DNA from: Chimonanthus salicifolius
Lineage: Eukaryota; Streptophyta; Magnoliopsida; Laurales; Calycanthaceae
Direction: 5' to 3'
Length of the DNA: 64,000 nt
Assembly: GCA_013350335.1 (NCBI GenBank)
Contig: CM023537.1
Span: 11,464,438-11,528,437 of the forward strand
The notes beneath the pieces are model-generated. The model was not told where the DNA came from. It searched no databases and saw only the letters and a list, made by a program, of their open reading frames with translations. The position numbers and the translations under genes are program-made. Below, piece by piece: positions 52,853 to 63,465 of the stretch; the stretch's first letter is position 1, and each line of letters begins with the position of its first letter.

Positions 52853-52984
52853 TGCAGGGATTTAAATCTCGGTATCAGCCGATACCTTGGCCAAGGAATT
52901 TCTCTCTCCTATTTTTTTTAAACCACTTTTATCAGTCGATAACGGCAACATATATTCGATATCGGCCGATATCTCAAATCTCGG
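52853..52984. mobile_element. small TATCGGCCGATA-family (hAT-like) element
   Basis: Starts CAGGGATTTAAATCTCGG and ends ATCTCAAATCTCGG, with TATCAGCCGATAC and GATATCGGCCGATATC near its two ends. The left terminus matches, in reverse, the right terminus of 61384-61544. The right end abuts SINE B, so no target duplication could be read. Confidence 0.6.
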
Positions 52985-53185
52985 TTAACCCAATTGGTCT
53001 GGAAGCAAGATCTCTAGAAGGAGGTCTTGAGTTCAAATCATGAGAGCTCCAATGAAGGACCACTTCCCATGAGAATATGTAAAGAGTAAGGTCTCATCGA
53101 CTTACTCAGTGTGTACAGATAGGGATTTTCACATACTTCGGAGGACTAGTCGAGTGCAATGCCTGGACACCTCCGGACCTCATCA
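52985..53185 (+). mobile_element. SINE (group B), full length
   Basis: A-box region GGTTAACCCAATTGGTCTGG, B box GGTCTTGAGTTCAAATC, then GAGCTCCAATGAAGGACC, TTCCCATGAGAATATG, TAAGGTCTCATCGACTTACTC, GTGTGTACAGATAGG, GGAGGACTAGTCGAGTGC and GGACACCTCCGGACCT. The tRNA-like promoter is intact in outline. Confidence 0.8.
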
Positions 53186-53936
53186 TCCATGGGACTATGG
53201 CCAATAATTTCTTTATTGCTCCAAAAGGAGAGTGATGAGTGGGTGCCAAATATTATCTCTAAGAAAAGCACTCTCATCTCTTTAAATTAATCCAATAGGT
53301 GGAAAGAAATAAAACAAACCAAGTCCATTAAAAGTGCAGATTTTCACAGTGAGTTGGAATCTTTGTAAGCCTTAACAAAAGGTGGCAAAAGCAATAAGAT
53401 CTTTGAAAAAAGAAATCAAAGATCTCAGGGCCTCCCAAGGAATGGAAGCTTTCATACTTGTATGAGAATCTTCTAAAGCAACAATTCATATACAAGTCAA
53501 AAAGATAGGGAGTGAAAATCATAAAGTTTCAGGGCTGATGGTGCCAAAGTATCAAACCAGGAAAGAAAGGAAGTTTTGAAATTTGGATTTGGCCCAATTG
53601 GTCGGACCTCATCGCAGTAGTTGATGGGTACGGGTCACAACATGAAGGTAATGTCTTTGATCCTTTTGTTTACACCTGATAAAGGAAGAATGAAGGGAGA
53701 AAAGAGACAAGGACCATCTCACATTTTTGTTCGTGGGCCGCGACGAAAATAAATGATTTTAAGAAATGTTCACAATGTTTCTAAATATTCGAATTAAAGG
53801 AGGAAACCAAGTTATATCAGTTGTATTGTATGGGAATCAGGTGGAAAATGATTAAAATTTGATCAAAATAGTTAGTCCTAACTTCCCTCCAGTTTTAATC
53901 GATGTCACTGAGTATTGGTCATATTAAATTGAAAGA
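53186..53936. other. gene-free stretch
   Basis: Nothing recognised. The last eight bases are the degraded left target duplication of the following element. Confidence 0.4.
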
Positions 53937-54291
53937 TAGTGCTGAAATCAGGTCAGGTTGGGTCAGATTTCTTAAAACCCAATTCAATTTGAGTCAATAT
54001 TTATGGAACCCAATTCGACCTGAACTATTGACTCGACCCAACCTAAATTCTAACCCGACTCAATCCGAATTCTGACCCGACCCGCATTTTGATCAAATTT
54101 TAGTGTAATTTTAGTCGGGTTGAGTCGGGTCGGGTCAGATTAACTTGACAATTCCTAAACACGACCCGACCTGAATTTCATACGGGTTTTTGTCTTCTCA
54201 ACTTGACCTGACTCGTATGACCCGATCCCCCATGATTTCTAGGGTTGGGTCATGCGGGTCAGGTTTTGACTCGATCCGAGTTTTACCTCTA
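53937..54291. mobile_element. GGGTC-rich hAT-like MITE, copy 3 (inverted)
   Basis: Starts TAGTGCTGAAATCAGGTC and the other end in reverse starts TAGAGGTAAAACTCGGATCG. Opposite orientation to copies 2 and 4. Flanks TTGAAAGA and CTAAAGGG match at 5 of 8 positions, a decayed duplication. Confidence 0.75.
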
Positions 54292-54299
54292 CTAAAGGG

Positions 54300-54425
54300 A
54301 TTAGAGTGATGGCCAGGAACCCACCTTAGGAAGTGAGAATTACTCGGTGTGTGTTGGTAGATAGATTTGCACATGTTCTAAGGATTAGTCGAATGCTCTA
54401 AGAAGCTTGAATACCTTATAAAAGA
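54300..54425 (+). mobile_element. SINE (group C) 3' fragment
   Basis: GGTGTGTGTTGGTAGATAG, ATTTGCACATGTTCTAAGG, ATTAGTCGAATGCTCTAAG and AAGCTTGAATACCTTAT follow the group C 3' body in sense orientation. Confidence 0.65.
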
Positions 54426-55529
54426 AGTATTGGTCATATTAATATTAATCAAGTCTGAGTCGTATTGGCTGAGCCAACTCATTTTCTGTCGATTTTTAAG
54501 AACTTTGACGTTCAACTCAAGGGGGTAGTAGGTGTTGTGAAGGCATCAAGGTCAAGAAAATACCCAATTGCCCAAATGTACAATGCAGCCAGTTAATCTA
54601 AAGAATGTATGCACATGGGTTCATGTGGTGAAGGAGATTCTTCAAAATCAACCTCATTAGCCATTTTGACTCTTATTTTAGACATCCAAAGTTCAAAGCA
54701 TTGATTTTAGAAATAAATTGAGTTGGTAATCCAACAATGAAGTTTAATAAGATAGATAAAACCCATAGCCCAAGTCCAAGCCCAATTTAAATGTGTGGAG
54801 TTAGGATGGCAAGAAGGCTTGTAGTTTGTATTGATTGTAAGTTTGCCCACTTTATAGGCCTACACTGGAGAGTACTTTCTACCTGAGCTTACCATACTAA
54901 GGTACCTTTGTTATGGTAACAAATAATGTAATTTTGACATCTGGCATGTAATGGGCCCGCGAGCTCCATCATATTAGAACTACAATTGTGAAGTATTTGC
55001 ATATTAAAAATTTAGATCTAGATCTAGGAATCAGGTTTGGTTGGAACAAAAGCAAGATGCTTGATTTTAGGGAATGAATCAGAGAATCAGAGGTAAATTC
55101 CAAATTGTAGCATGTTGATAGACATGAGATCTCCCCTTGATCAAATTGTTTCATTTGCCATGTAGTAAAAGTGTAAAACACAGGAACAACTCAGTGGAGC
55201 ATTTACCTGGAGGATCAATGAATGGATGAAGTGTTAGCCCAATCAAAAAATTGAGGCTCAAATGCCAACAGGCCTGTCCAGAATGAAACATTTTTCGGCT
55301 TGGATGTTCAGGCCCGTATTGAGACTGATATAGTAATATGTGCTTTAACTTTCATAGTTCTAATTAAGTCCCATCCAAGTGATGTGTAGACTGGGCTGTT
55401 CCAGTGATTTTGGTGCACATATAGGGCTTTACCCACCAAAAAGCTAGGAACGGCTAAGACCAATCCAGAATATGTGCTGTATGTTTAACATCGAATAGCC
55501 CCATGTTTTGGGTTTTGACACTGGCGTAG

Positions 55530-55561
<32 letters not shown>

Positions 55562-56568
55562 ACAACAGTTAGAACTTTTGGGTCACAATTCCTGACCTCT
55601 GATGCACACGTTCTGCAATCTGCATAAATGTGGGTTATATTCTACAGATGTGTGACTGGTTGTTAAAGTGTTTGGACCCTCCCATAGATGAGTTGATCCC
55701 ATGAACCAAAATTCTAAAATATGGATAAAAGATGTAGTTAGAGTCGCTTTCTCCTAGGGTCCCTGTGAGGCCCATAAAACTCTCTTTGAGTACGGGGCGT
55801 TGGATAAAACTTTGTATGCATGCAACCTCCTGAAGCCACATGCATCAAGTTACTTTGGAACTCGAACTGGAGACCTCTGATTCTGCTAAAGTGTTACAAC
55901 AGCTTGGGTGGGCTGATCCTAGCTTTGAGTTTAACCAAACCATACAACATTTGTAATTGTAGAGCTAGAGGCCAAGATAGGCCCCCATTGGCCCTCCATG
56001 TGCCCTGCCTAATTTGTATTGTGTGACCTGGGCCCAATTTTCAACTGAATTTCAAAACCCAGACTTACCTCGTGCCTAAATTTTATCAAATCTTATTAAA
56101 ATATATAACCTACTTGGCTTAACCTAATATTTATACATACCATTGGATGTGCATATAAACAAAATCAAGCTTTTAGGTTTTTTCCACATTCAGCAACAAG
56201 GTCAGGCTTTTAGTGAACTGGGCTTGACCCTAAAATTTTCAAATTTTTTATTACTATTTTGAACTCCAAAAAATGTGTTTTGCCCAATTCCGTACCTGTC
56301 CAAGCCCAAATTTCATTTTACCCAATCTTCTGACGCTTGCCTAGGCGATGTTTTTGAAAAATGAGAATTCAATTTTATTTTTTTAGTAATTTTTTAGATG
56401 CTTTTTCTAATTCTTTTTTTTTAGTTGATTCTTATTAAAGAAATTTCGGACACTTTTTTGTTAGAATCTATTAAGATATAATTAGATTTATCTTGAGTAG
56501 TGATTTTTGCATCTCTCATTTTCTTCCATAGTGCACTTCTTAAAAAGGAATTTTCAAATTTGCCCTTG
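54426..56568. other. gene-free stretch
   Basis: Holds a (TC)n microsatellite at 55530-55557. No gene is recognised; the short open frames here lack family features. Confidence 0.45.
55530..55557. repeat. (TC)n microsatellite
   Basis: About 13 CT units in a row. Confidence 0.95.
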
Positions 56569-56576
56569 CTTTTAGG

Positions 56577-56941
56577 TAGGGCTACAACTCGGGTCGGGTT
56601 TTGGCCTGACCCGCAAGACCCGACCCGAGAAACCATGTGGGTCGGGTCGAGACTTTTGGGCCAGCGGATTGGGTTGGGTTGAGAAGATAAAAATCCGCAT
56701 GAAATTCAAATCGGGCCGGGTTGGGGATTTTATGAGTTAACCAGACCCGACTCAACCCGACGTAACCCGGCTAAAATGAGTTTATAATGCGGGTCGGGTC
56801 AGAATTCGGGTTAGAATTTGGGTCGGGTCGGGTTCTAGAGTTCGAGTTGAGAATTCGGGTCGGGTCAGATTCCATATATATCAACTCAGGTCGAGTTGGG
56901 TTTTAAGAAACCCAACCCGCCCGACCCAAGTTGCAACTCTA
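56577..56941. mobile_element. GGGTC-rich hAT-like MITE, copy 4 (youngest-looking)
   Basis: Starts TAGGGCTACAACTCGGGTCG; the other end in reverse starts TAGAGTTGCAACTTGGGTCG, so 22-base terminal inverted repeats match at about 18 positions. Perfect 8-bp direct repeat CTTTTAGG at 56569-56576 and 56942-56949. 365 bp, packed with GGGTCGGGTC words, no coding capacity. Confidence 0.88.
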
Positions 56942-57222
56942 CTTTTAGGAAAGAGGAAAAGAGAGGAGAGGAGTAGGGCAAATTTGGAGAATTTCTTTTA
57001 AAGGGTGCACGGTGGGAGAAAATGAGAGTGCAAAAATTATTACCCTTTATGTTAAGATATATTTAAATTATTCCTGAGTTAGTATTTACCAAGTTTAGGG
57101 CTTTCTCTATTTATTTGATTTACTTTTGTTATTTGTAATTTCTTTACTCTATAAATAAGATTAGAGTCTCTCCTTAATTGACAAGGGAGACACCGTATTA
57201 TTTTCACACTTTTGAATTAATA

Positions 57223-57224
57223 TT

Positions 57225-57301
<77 letters not shown>
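57223..57301. repeat. (TA)n microsatellite
   Basis: About 39 uninterrupted TA units, directly abutting the 3' end of the antisense SINE that follows. Confidence 0.97.
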
Positions 57302-57305
<4 letters not shown>

Positions 57306-57455
57306 GTCCAAGGTATCCAGGCTACTTAGAGCATCTGAATAAGTCCTTGTGGTATGTGCAAACCTCCCTATCCACACACTCCGGATAAAATTAGGAGAAG
57401 TGACCCTTATATCCCGTAACTTATTCGAGTTTTTAACCGTCAAATCAACCCTTAT
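57302..57455 (-). mobile_element. SINE (group C), antisense
   Basis: GAGGTCCAAGGTATCCAGGC, TACTTAGAGCATCTGAATAAG, TCCTTGTGGTATGTGC, CCACACACTCCGGATAAAAT and AGGAGAAGTGACCC match the group C order in reverse. The (TA)n occupies the place of the A-rich tail. Confidence 0.7.
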
Positions 57456-58780
57456 GGTTTGATAATTATATAAGTAATTTAATTGAATTTATAAGTTTAT
57501 ATTAATGTCTTCATATTTTATTATATTTTTATTTTTTAAAGATTTATATAAGCTCTTTTTCAAAATTAACTTATCGAAAGGATCGAAAACCCGGAACATA
57601 CGCAGAAAGCCAGAAATAGAAAGCGGAAGGGATTTGACAAGGCTAAGTTCATTTGATCATTAATAATTTTAGTAAACGATGGTGATAAAGTACTGTCTCA
57701 ATCAACATTAATTAATGCGTTGATTGTTGATATAACGATATTTAAAGCACTCGCTTACGTCCAAAATGATAAATTTGCCTCCCATCTCAACCGTCCATGT
57801 GGCGAAGGTCCTCCTCTAGTCATAGTTGTAGAGGTGGACCCCACCACAGATGGACCATGGCAGTCAACGTTTGTGTTTTGTGCAATTATTCTAAGTTAGA
57901 CAGCTCAAAATGTGCGTTGTCCAGTTGTATGTTCCATCTTGAACGGCACTTCACGTTCAATACGACAATACGAAAGCCAAAACCTCTTAAGACTTCGGCT
58001 ATAATTTTCACTTTTCATAAAGTCTGGTCCACCAGATGAACGAATCAGATCTAATTGTCCACACCACATTTAAAAGTTAGGTTATGTGCCATTTTCTCTA
58101 AATCCTCTATTTCAAGTCCCTGAATTTGATTAGGATGTTTAAAATTATTTAAATGCTTATCAAATTAAAAAAAAAATGCTAAAAATACTTGATGGAATTG
58201 AATTTAGTTAAGTTGAGATGATTGATAGAATATCGAAAAAACAGAAAAGAAAAATCAACAAATATAGATTTACATAGTTTTCTTTAGATATATTCACAGG
58301 TTCAACACTAATTCATTATATTTAAAGGTAATAACTATTATCTCTCTCACAAAATATTCTATATACTATTTTAATTAGAATTTACTTATGATGTTACCTG
58401 AAATTATAAAATTGTCCTAACTCTAGCTTGACCCGCAACAATGCACTCAAATGGCCAGGCTCCATATAACCTAATATAGATCATCACGGGTGATTCTAAA
58501 TTCTAACAATAGATTGGTGTATTAGACCATTGGTTAGCCTGTGATGGATTGAACAAAGAGAATCTACTAAAATCATGTTAAGCTATTCAATTTACATATA
58601 AACAGGTATCTTCAATTTTTTTCATCTGCTACTTGCAAATACAACCAAGGTCATAATCTGAAAGACAAAACACTCATCTTCTCTCTTTCACAACCTTCTC
58701 TCTCTGTATCTTTCTTCAATATACAACAAACAATCAAAAGGTGTCAAAACGCCATGAATGAAGAATCAAAGGCAGAAAAA
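57456..58780. other. gene-free stretch
   Basis: No gene is recognised. A more balanced-composition patch at 57780-58040 has an 80-codon open frame without recognisable features. Confidence 0.45.
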
Positions 58781-58786
58781 GCCCTC

Positions 58787-59224
58787 TTACTTATGAGACG
58801 GAGCCCAATTCGCAGGCACTTCCTTCATGGTCTTCGAGTGAAGGAAAGTATTCTCATTCCTTCTCTTGTTGATGGGTCGAAGCAGCTTCGACCAAAACCC
58901 TCCTCCTTTCTTCTTCTTGTTTGCTACCACGCCGACGTCTCCGATTCGAGCCACGACTGCCAGAGATCGACTCCTCCCAAACAACCCATCATGGTCATTG
59001 CCGGCGGCGACCGAAGAAGGAAGGTGGAGAGGAGGAGAAGCCGCAGAAGAGGCAGAGGCAGAGGAATAAGCAGAAACAGCGGAAGAAGAAAATGAGGCAG
59101 AGGTGTTGTTGCTTGAAGAAGAAAGCTGATAGAGCCTTTCTCTGAGGCATGAAGAGCATACACCGGGAGATTGCCTTTGATTAGGGTGCTTCTTGCACCT
59201 TCCTTCTGATTCTGACCAACCCAT
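58787..59224 (-). CDS. small plant-specific Cys-rich protein of unknown function (145 aa, intronless)
   Basis: The protein opens MGWSESEGRCKKHPNQRQSP followed by GVCSSCLRERLYQLSS. The CKKHPNxxxxPGVCxxCLRERL motif (C10, C23, C26 with H13) resembles the N-terminal motif of plant DUF740-type and related small proteins and could be a small metal-binding knuckle; function is not known. Residues 35-66 are a Ser/Ala-rich low-complexity linker, and 102-126 a basic stretch containing KKKKGGGFWSKLLRP and NKRR, possibly a nuclear or membrane-binding signal. The stop is TAA at 58787-58789. The start was chosen because the conserved motif begins within ten residues and a TATA box lies at a fitting distance upstream. 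The same region is open in other frames because of its GC-rich Ser/Ala/Pro codons; those frames lack the conserved motif. Confidence 0.82.
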   Translation of the reverse strand: MGWSESEGRCKKHPNQRQSPGVCSSCLRERLYQLSSSSNNTSASFSSSAVSAYSSASASSAASPPLHLPSSVAAGNDHDGLFGRSRSLAVVARIGDVGVVANKKKKGGGFWSKLLRPINKRRNENTFLHSKTMKEVPANWAPSHK

Positions 59225-59293
59225 TTGAGTCTCTGTAGTATTGTTCTTGTGTCTCTGTTTAGTTTTCTTCCATGGGTATATGGGTAGATGCTT

Positions 59294-59303
59294 GTATATA
59301 TAG
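59294..59303 (-). promoter_or_regulatory. TATA box of the Cys-rich protein gene
   Basis: CTATATATAC on the minus strand about 75 bases upstream of the ATG at 59224, leaving room for a 5' leader of about 40-45 bases. Confidence 0.65.
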
Positions 59304-59574
59304 AGTTTATCAGATGGAACAATCTGAGTAGGAGAAGGAAGGAGGAGGTTTCCATGATATTTCTAGCTTTTAAAGACCCATTGACTCTTCTTGCTTGATG
59401 TTGGTTCTTTTGAATTGTTTTGCCCTGAGTCAACATTACTGTTGGGAGGGGTTTTTTCTTTTTTCTTTTTGTATAGAAAGATCCTCTGGACCTTAAATCA
59501 ATTATATCTGACACCAAATTTTTTTCAAAATTTAATTTTTTTTAATGAGTATTTTCACTTTATATTGGAGGTAA

Positions 59575-59740
59575 AACTAATCTCACGAAGATCTTCAAAT
59601 CTACATACACTAACTAAGTCGATGGAGAGTAACTCTATAGACAATGACGTAAAGGGGTTGAACGTAAATCGAACTAAAGAGTCAAGATCTCACTTCATGA
59701 GATGGACATCTTGATCGTCAAGCCAATCCAGTTTTTAAGT
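59575..59740 (-). mobile_element. SINE (group C) head and body, antisense
   Basis: CTACATACACTAACTAAGTC, GATGGAGAGTAACTCTATAG, GAACGTAAATCGAACTAAAG, GAGTCAAGATCTCACTTCATG, then CTTGATCGTCAAGCCAATCC, the reverse of the tRNA-like head (GGATTGGCTTGACGATCAAG). This is the best view of the group C 5' head. Confidence 0.65.
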
Positions 59741-60340
59741 GTGGGCAAGATCTAATTGATCTAACCACATTTCTAAAACTCTGAATGTTTTATTTTAAAA
59801 AAAATATAATTTGATTAAAATAACTTTTTGGTGAATAATATATTATAAAAAAGACTATTTCAAGAGGAATATGATCACTTCATTTAATGAACTTACACTA
59901 AAAGGTGTGTGATGATTATAGAGTTTGGTAAATTTTAAAGATATACCTTTGATATAGTCTTTATAAAAATGTAATTTTATTGAATAACAATAATTATAAA
60001 ATTGAATTTTATAAAATTATACCTCTGTCTATCATTTATTTATGGGTTGTTCAAAATCGTACTAAAGTTATTCAATTAAATTGATTATAACTACTATATA
60101 TATATATATTTATTTATTTTATATATCTTTCAAATCTTTTTAACTTAATAATGATAAATTTAACTCCACATAAAATTCTCACTCTAAGAACACTAAAGAG
60201 TTTAACTAAACATGACCTTTACATAAAATTCTAACTCTTAATCCATTACCAGAGAATTTATATAAGTTGGCTTAAATAAATTAATATAATGAATGTTCTA
60301 ATTTGATTATGAGTGTAAATTAATATATAAGTTGGCTATA
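59741..60340. other. gene-free AT-rich stretch
   Basis: Nothing recognised apart from a short (AT)n run near 60095-60110. Confidence 0.45.
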
Positions 60341-60344
60341 TATA

Positions 60345-60490
60345 TGGGGTGTAGTTCAACTAGTTGTCTCTAAAGAAGTGGTTTTGGATTTAAGTCTTTA
60401 TGGTCTAATCTTGATGTACACTGAGGATAGTGAGCTCACCCATGAGAATTTTGCGCTTGGTATTCTACAGTTTTCCACACATAAATTAAA
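60345..60490 (+). mobile_element. SINE (group A), full length
   Basis: GGGGTGTAGTTCAACTAGTTG, GGTTTTGGATTTAAGTC (a decayed B box), GGTCTAATCTTGATGTACAC, GTGAGCTCACCCATGAGAATT, TTGCGCTTGGTATTCTAC and TTTTCCACACATAAATTAAA follow the group A order. Confidence 0.78.
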
Positions 60491-60829
60491 AAAAAATAAT
60501 GAATGTTGTTGAAAGTTATACTTCTCTTTCGATTCTACCAAACTTCTTCTCACTCTTGATATTTAGTTATATAATTTAAGATTTAATTTATATTTAATTA
60601 TTTTGATTAAGTTGACATTCGGAGCACTCTTAATTTATAACAGTAGATTAGTAGGTTGTCTTCCCCACCTCACCATCTGTGGATTCCATGATATGTACAT
60701 CAGTACATCTATTAAAAATAGAAATATTCAACATCTTGTGCTTATACGACATTTTGAAAAAATGTAAGGGGCTTTTTCATAATAAGTAAAACCAACGTTC
60801 TTTTGGAAAATGTCAAAGAACCCTATGTG

Positions 60830-61140
60830 GATGGAAGGAACGTGTTGTGGGACCCATAAAAAGTGGGGACCACAATACGTTTTTCTGGAATTTGGAAAAG
60901 GTTGATGTCCAGTGGTCAAGCATCTTCTTCACACGTGGTCTTCCTATCTCCAACCGTACATGGGTAGTTTGGAATCTGCCACCCTCCACGAACTATACGC
61001 GTGGCGAGGAACAGGTGGGTTTGATCACACGTGGGAGTAGTGGAGAAGTGGGGCCCACCTATTTATTCATTTTCCTTAATTTTGAAAATTCTATTGTGCC
61101 CCCATCAGTATGGTGGGCCACTTCGAATAGTTAACTTGAG
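60830..61140. other. GC-richer patch with three ACGTG/CGCGTG elements
   Basis: ACACGTGG near 60930, ACGCGTGG near 60998 and ACACGTGG near 61027 cluster within 110 bases, with GTGGGGCCCACC (a GGGCCCA site II-like box) at about 61050-61061. These resemble bZIP/ABRE and TCP sites of plant promoters. No associated coding region was found. Confidence 0.4.
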
Positions 61141-61383
61141 ATTTGAACTCGTGCATACTTAATACACCGCAGGAGGACGGAAGTGTGTTAATCATATATT
61201 GTTCGTTAATATTAGTATTAAAATATAATTCTATGAATGAATTTGATAAATTTAAAGTAATGTCACTTGTAGAAAGAGTAAAATTTCTTTATTGGATATT
61301 GTAAATAATTTTCATAAGTTCTTGAGAAAAATAAAATAGAAGAGTGCGATATGTTAGAATTTAAGTTTTGAGACTGATCGAAG

Positions 61384-61544
61384 TAGAGGGAAACAAATAT
61401 CGACTCATACGTATTGTATTGGTCGATATTTGCCGTCAGATATATATCGTCGATATCGTCTGATATCGATTGTTTTAATTAAAAAAAAATAAGAGAGAAT
61501 TTTTTCAACCAATATATCGATTGAGATCGAGATTTTAATTCCTG
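61384..61544. mobile_element. small TATCGGCCGATA-family hAT-like MITE
   Basis: 161 bp, flanked by the perfect 8-bp direct repeat GATCGAAG (61376-61383 and 61545-61552). Its right end in reverse reads CAGGAATTAAAATCTCGATC, matching the left end at 52853 (CAGGGATTTAAATCTCGG). It contains ATATCGACTCATACG, ATTGGTCGATATT and GATATCGTCTGATATCG. Confidence 0.78.
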
Positions 61545-61764
61545 GATCGAAGTCTTTTATCTCTTTATTTTTATAAATCTTTAGTTTTAATAAAATACGA
61601 AAAATGTTTAAATAATTTTTTTTAATAATTTAAATAGTCCTTAAATTTAACATACAATTCTAACATTAACACTTCACACTCATCTGACTCACCCATTAAA
61701 ATGTAAAACTCACTTATAAACAGGATTTGTCAAAAATTTAAGGCAACACTTACAGACATCCAAC

Positions 61765-62875
61765 TTTTCTGCCTCTATATACTCAATTCTGAATTTTTCA
61801 TGACAAATTACCATTATACCCCCATATTTTTACTCATTCGAACGAACTTCTTGTTCATTTCAGCGTTCGTTCGAAAGAATCATTCATCCGAACAAATGCC
61901 TAAAGTGTAAATTTAGTTCATTCGAACGAATAGGCAAAATATTGTTTATATGTTTGAATGAACCGCATCGTAAATTCCATTCGTTCGAATGAACCGTGCT
62001 ACAGTAATGTATTATTTAAATAATAAAATCTCTTTTAAAACTTTAAAGTTATTTTTTAAGCACTGTGTATTTCCAAAATTTCTCAAATTGAATATCTGGA
62101 CTAATTACGATAACCTGATAAAAATACTTTAAAACTTTAAAGTCTTTTGACACTCCCAAATGCTTAAAACATAGTGTTTTACAAATAAGGGTATCCCTCG
62201 GCTATGCCGAAAACACATTTGGAAGTGTCAAAAGACATTAAAGTCTTAGAGTATTTTTATCAGATTATCGTAATTAGTCCAGATCTTTAATTTGAGAAAT
62301 TTTGAAAATACATAGTGTTTAAAAATAACGGTTTAAGTTGCTGATGTTACAGTAATGTATAGTTATTAGTTAAATAATAAAATATTCTTTAAAACTTTAA
62401 AGTTATTTTTTAAGCACTATGTATTTTCAAAATTTCTCAAATTGAATATCCAGACTAATTACGATAACCTAATAAAAATACTTTAAGACTTTAAGGTCTT
62501 TTGACACTGCCAAATATATTTTCGGCACAACCGAGAGATATCCTAATTTGTAAAATACTATGTTTTAAGCATTTGGGAGTGTCAAAAGACCTTGAAGTCT
62601 TAAAGTATTTTTATCAGATTATCGTAATTAGTCTGGATATTCAATTTAAGAAATTTTTAAATATGCAGTGCTTAAAAAATAACTTTAAAGTTTTAAAGGA
62701 AATTTTATTATTTAAATAATATACTATGCATTCATGTGTACAATGAACGTTCATTCGAACGAATGGACTGAACAGTAACACGGACATTCAGTTGAATGAA
62801 TAAAAATGCAGGGTATAATGATAATTTGCCACAAAAATCAAGAATCAAGTGTGTAGAGACAGAAAAGTCAGGAGC
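61765..62875. mobile_element. TIR element with TTCGTTCGAATGAAC arrays and two foldback units
   Basis: The left end (CAACTTTTCTGCCTCTATATAC ... ACCATTATACCCCCATAT, 61765-61835) is mirrored by the right end (ATGCAGGGTATAATGATAA ... GTAGAGACAGAAAAGTC, 62810-62870), long imperfect inverted repeats of about 65 bases. Inside them are arrays of CATTCGTTCGAATGAAC-type palindromes, and in the centre two foldback units. No transposase frame. The target duplication was not resolved; long inverted repeats would suit a Mutator-like element, which is only a guess. Confidence 0.7.
62005..62735. repeat. two tandem foldback units
   Basis: Each unit opens AAATAATAAAAT(C/A)T...TTTAAAGTTATTTTTTAAGC and closes with its reverse complement; the first has its centre near 62190-62210 (AAGGGTATCC...ATGCCGAAAAC). 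The same module is inside the hAT-like element at 985-1555. Confidence 0.82.
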
Positions 62876-63465
62876 CTAATTTAACAATATTTATTTTCAA
62901 ATTTCAACTGAGCAAGAGTCCACATGCACGTGTGCATATGGAATCCGGTTTCAAAACAACAAAAGTTCATATAGGGATTTGAATTTTAGACTCAATTTGT
63001 GAATGGAATCTATGATTAAGCTTAGTCTTACAACTTTTACACTTTTGATTCCATTATATTGGTAATAAATTTAAGTTTATTAAATCATTTCAATCTCTTG
63101 ATAAATAAACTGCATTTAAATTTTAAATTAAAAATATTGTCTATTGTTCTTAGATGGAATATTTTAATTTTTTGTTTATAAAAACTGACTAAAATTATTT
63201 AGCCATCTACTCCAATAGGCATAAATTACTATTGAAAAAACAGAGTTGCTTAATCAATTATAAATCTCAATCAATGTAATTTTTTTGTTCTAAATAGGAG
63301 AATTCAGTTTACATATATGTGAACATTTTAAATATCACTCAGAATTTTTAAATTTATATATTTTAATAGTGCCTTAATTGAAAGTTTTTTAATATTTAAA
63401 ATCTCCGCCGAAATTTACAATTAAAGACTTACGTGTGAAACAGGCAAGTGGAGAGATAAGTTAGA
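62876..63465. other. gene-free AT-rich stretch
   Basis: Nothing recognised. Confidence 0.45.

Noticed and set aside
58924..59517. 197-codon minus-strand open frame overlapping the Cys-rich protein gene
   Set aside because: It lacks the conserved Cys/His motif and runs through the TATA box and leader; an overlapping frame of the real gene.
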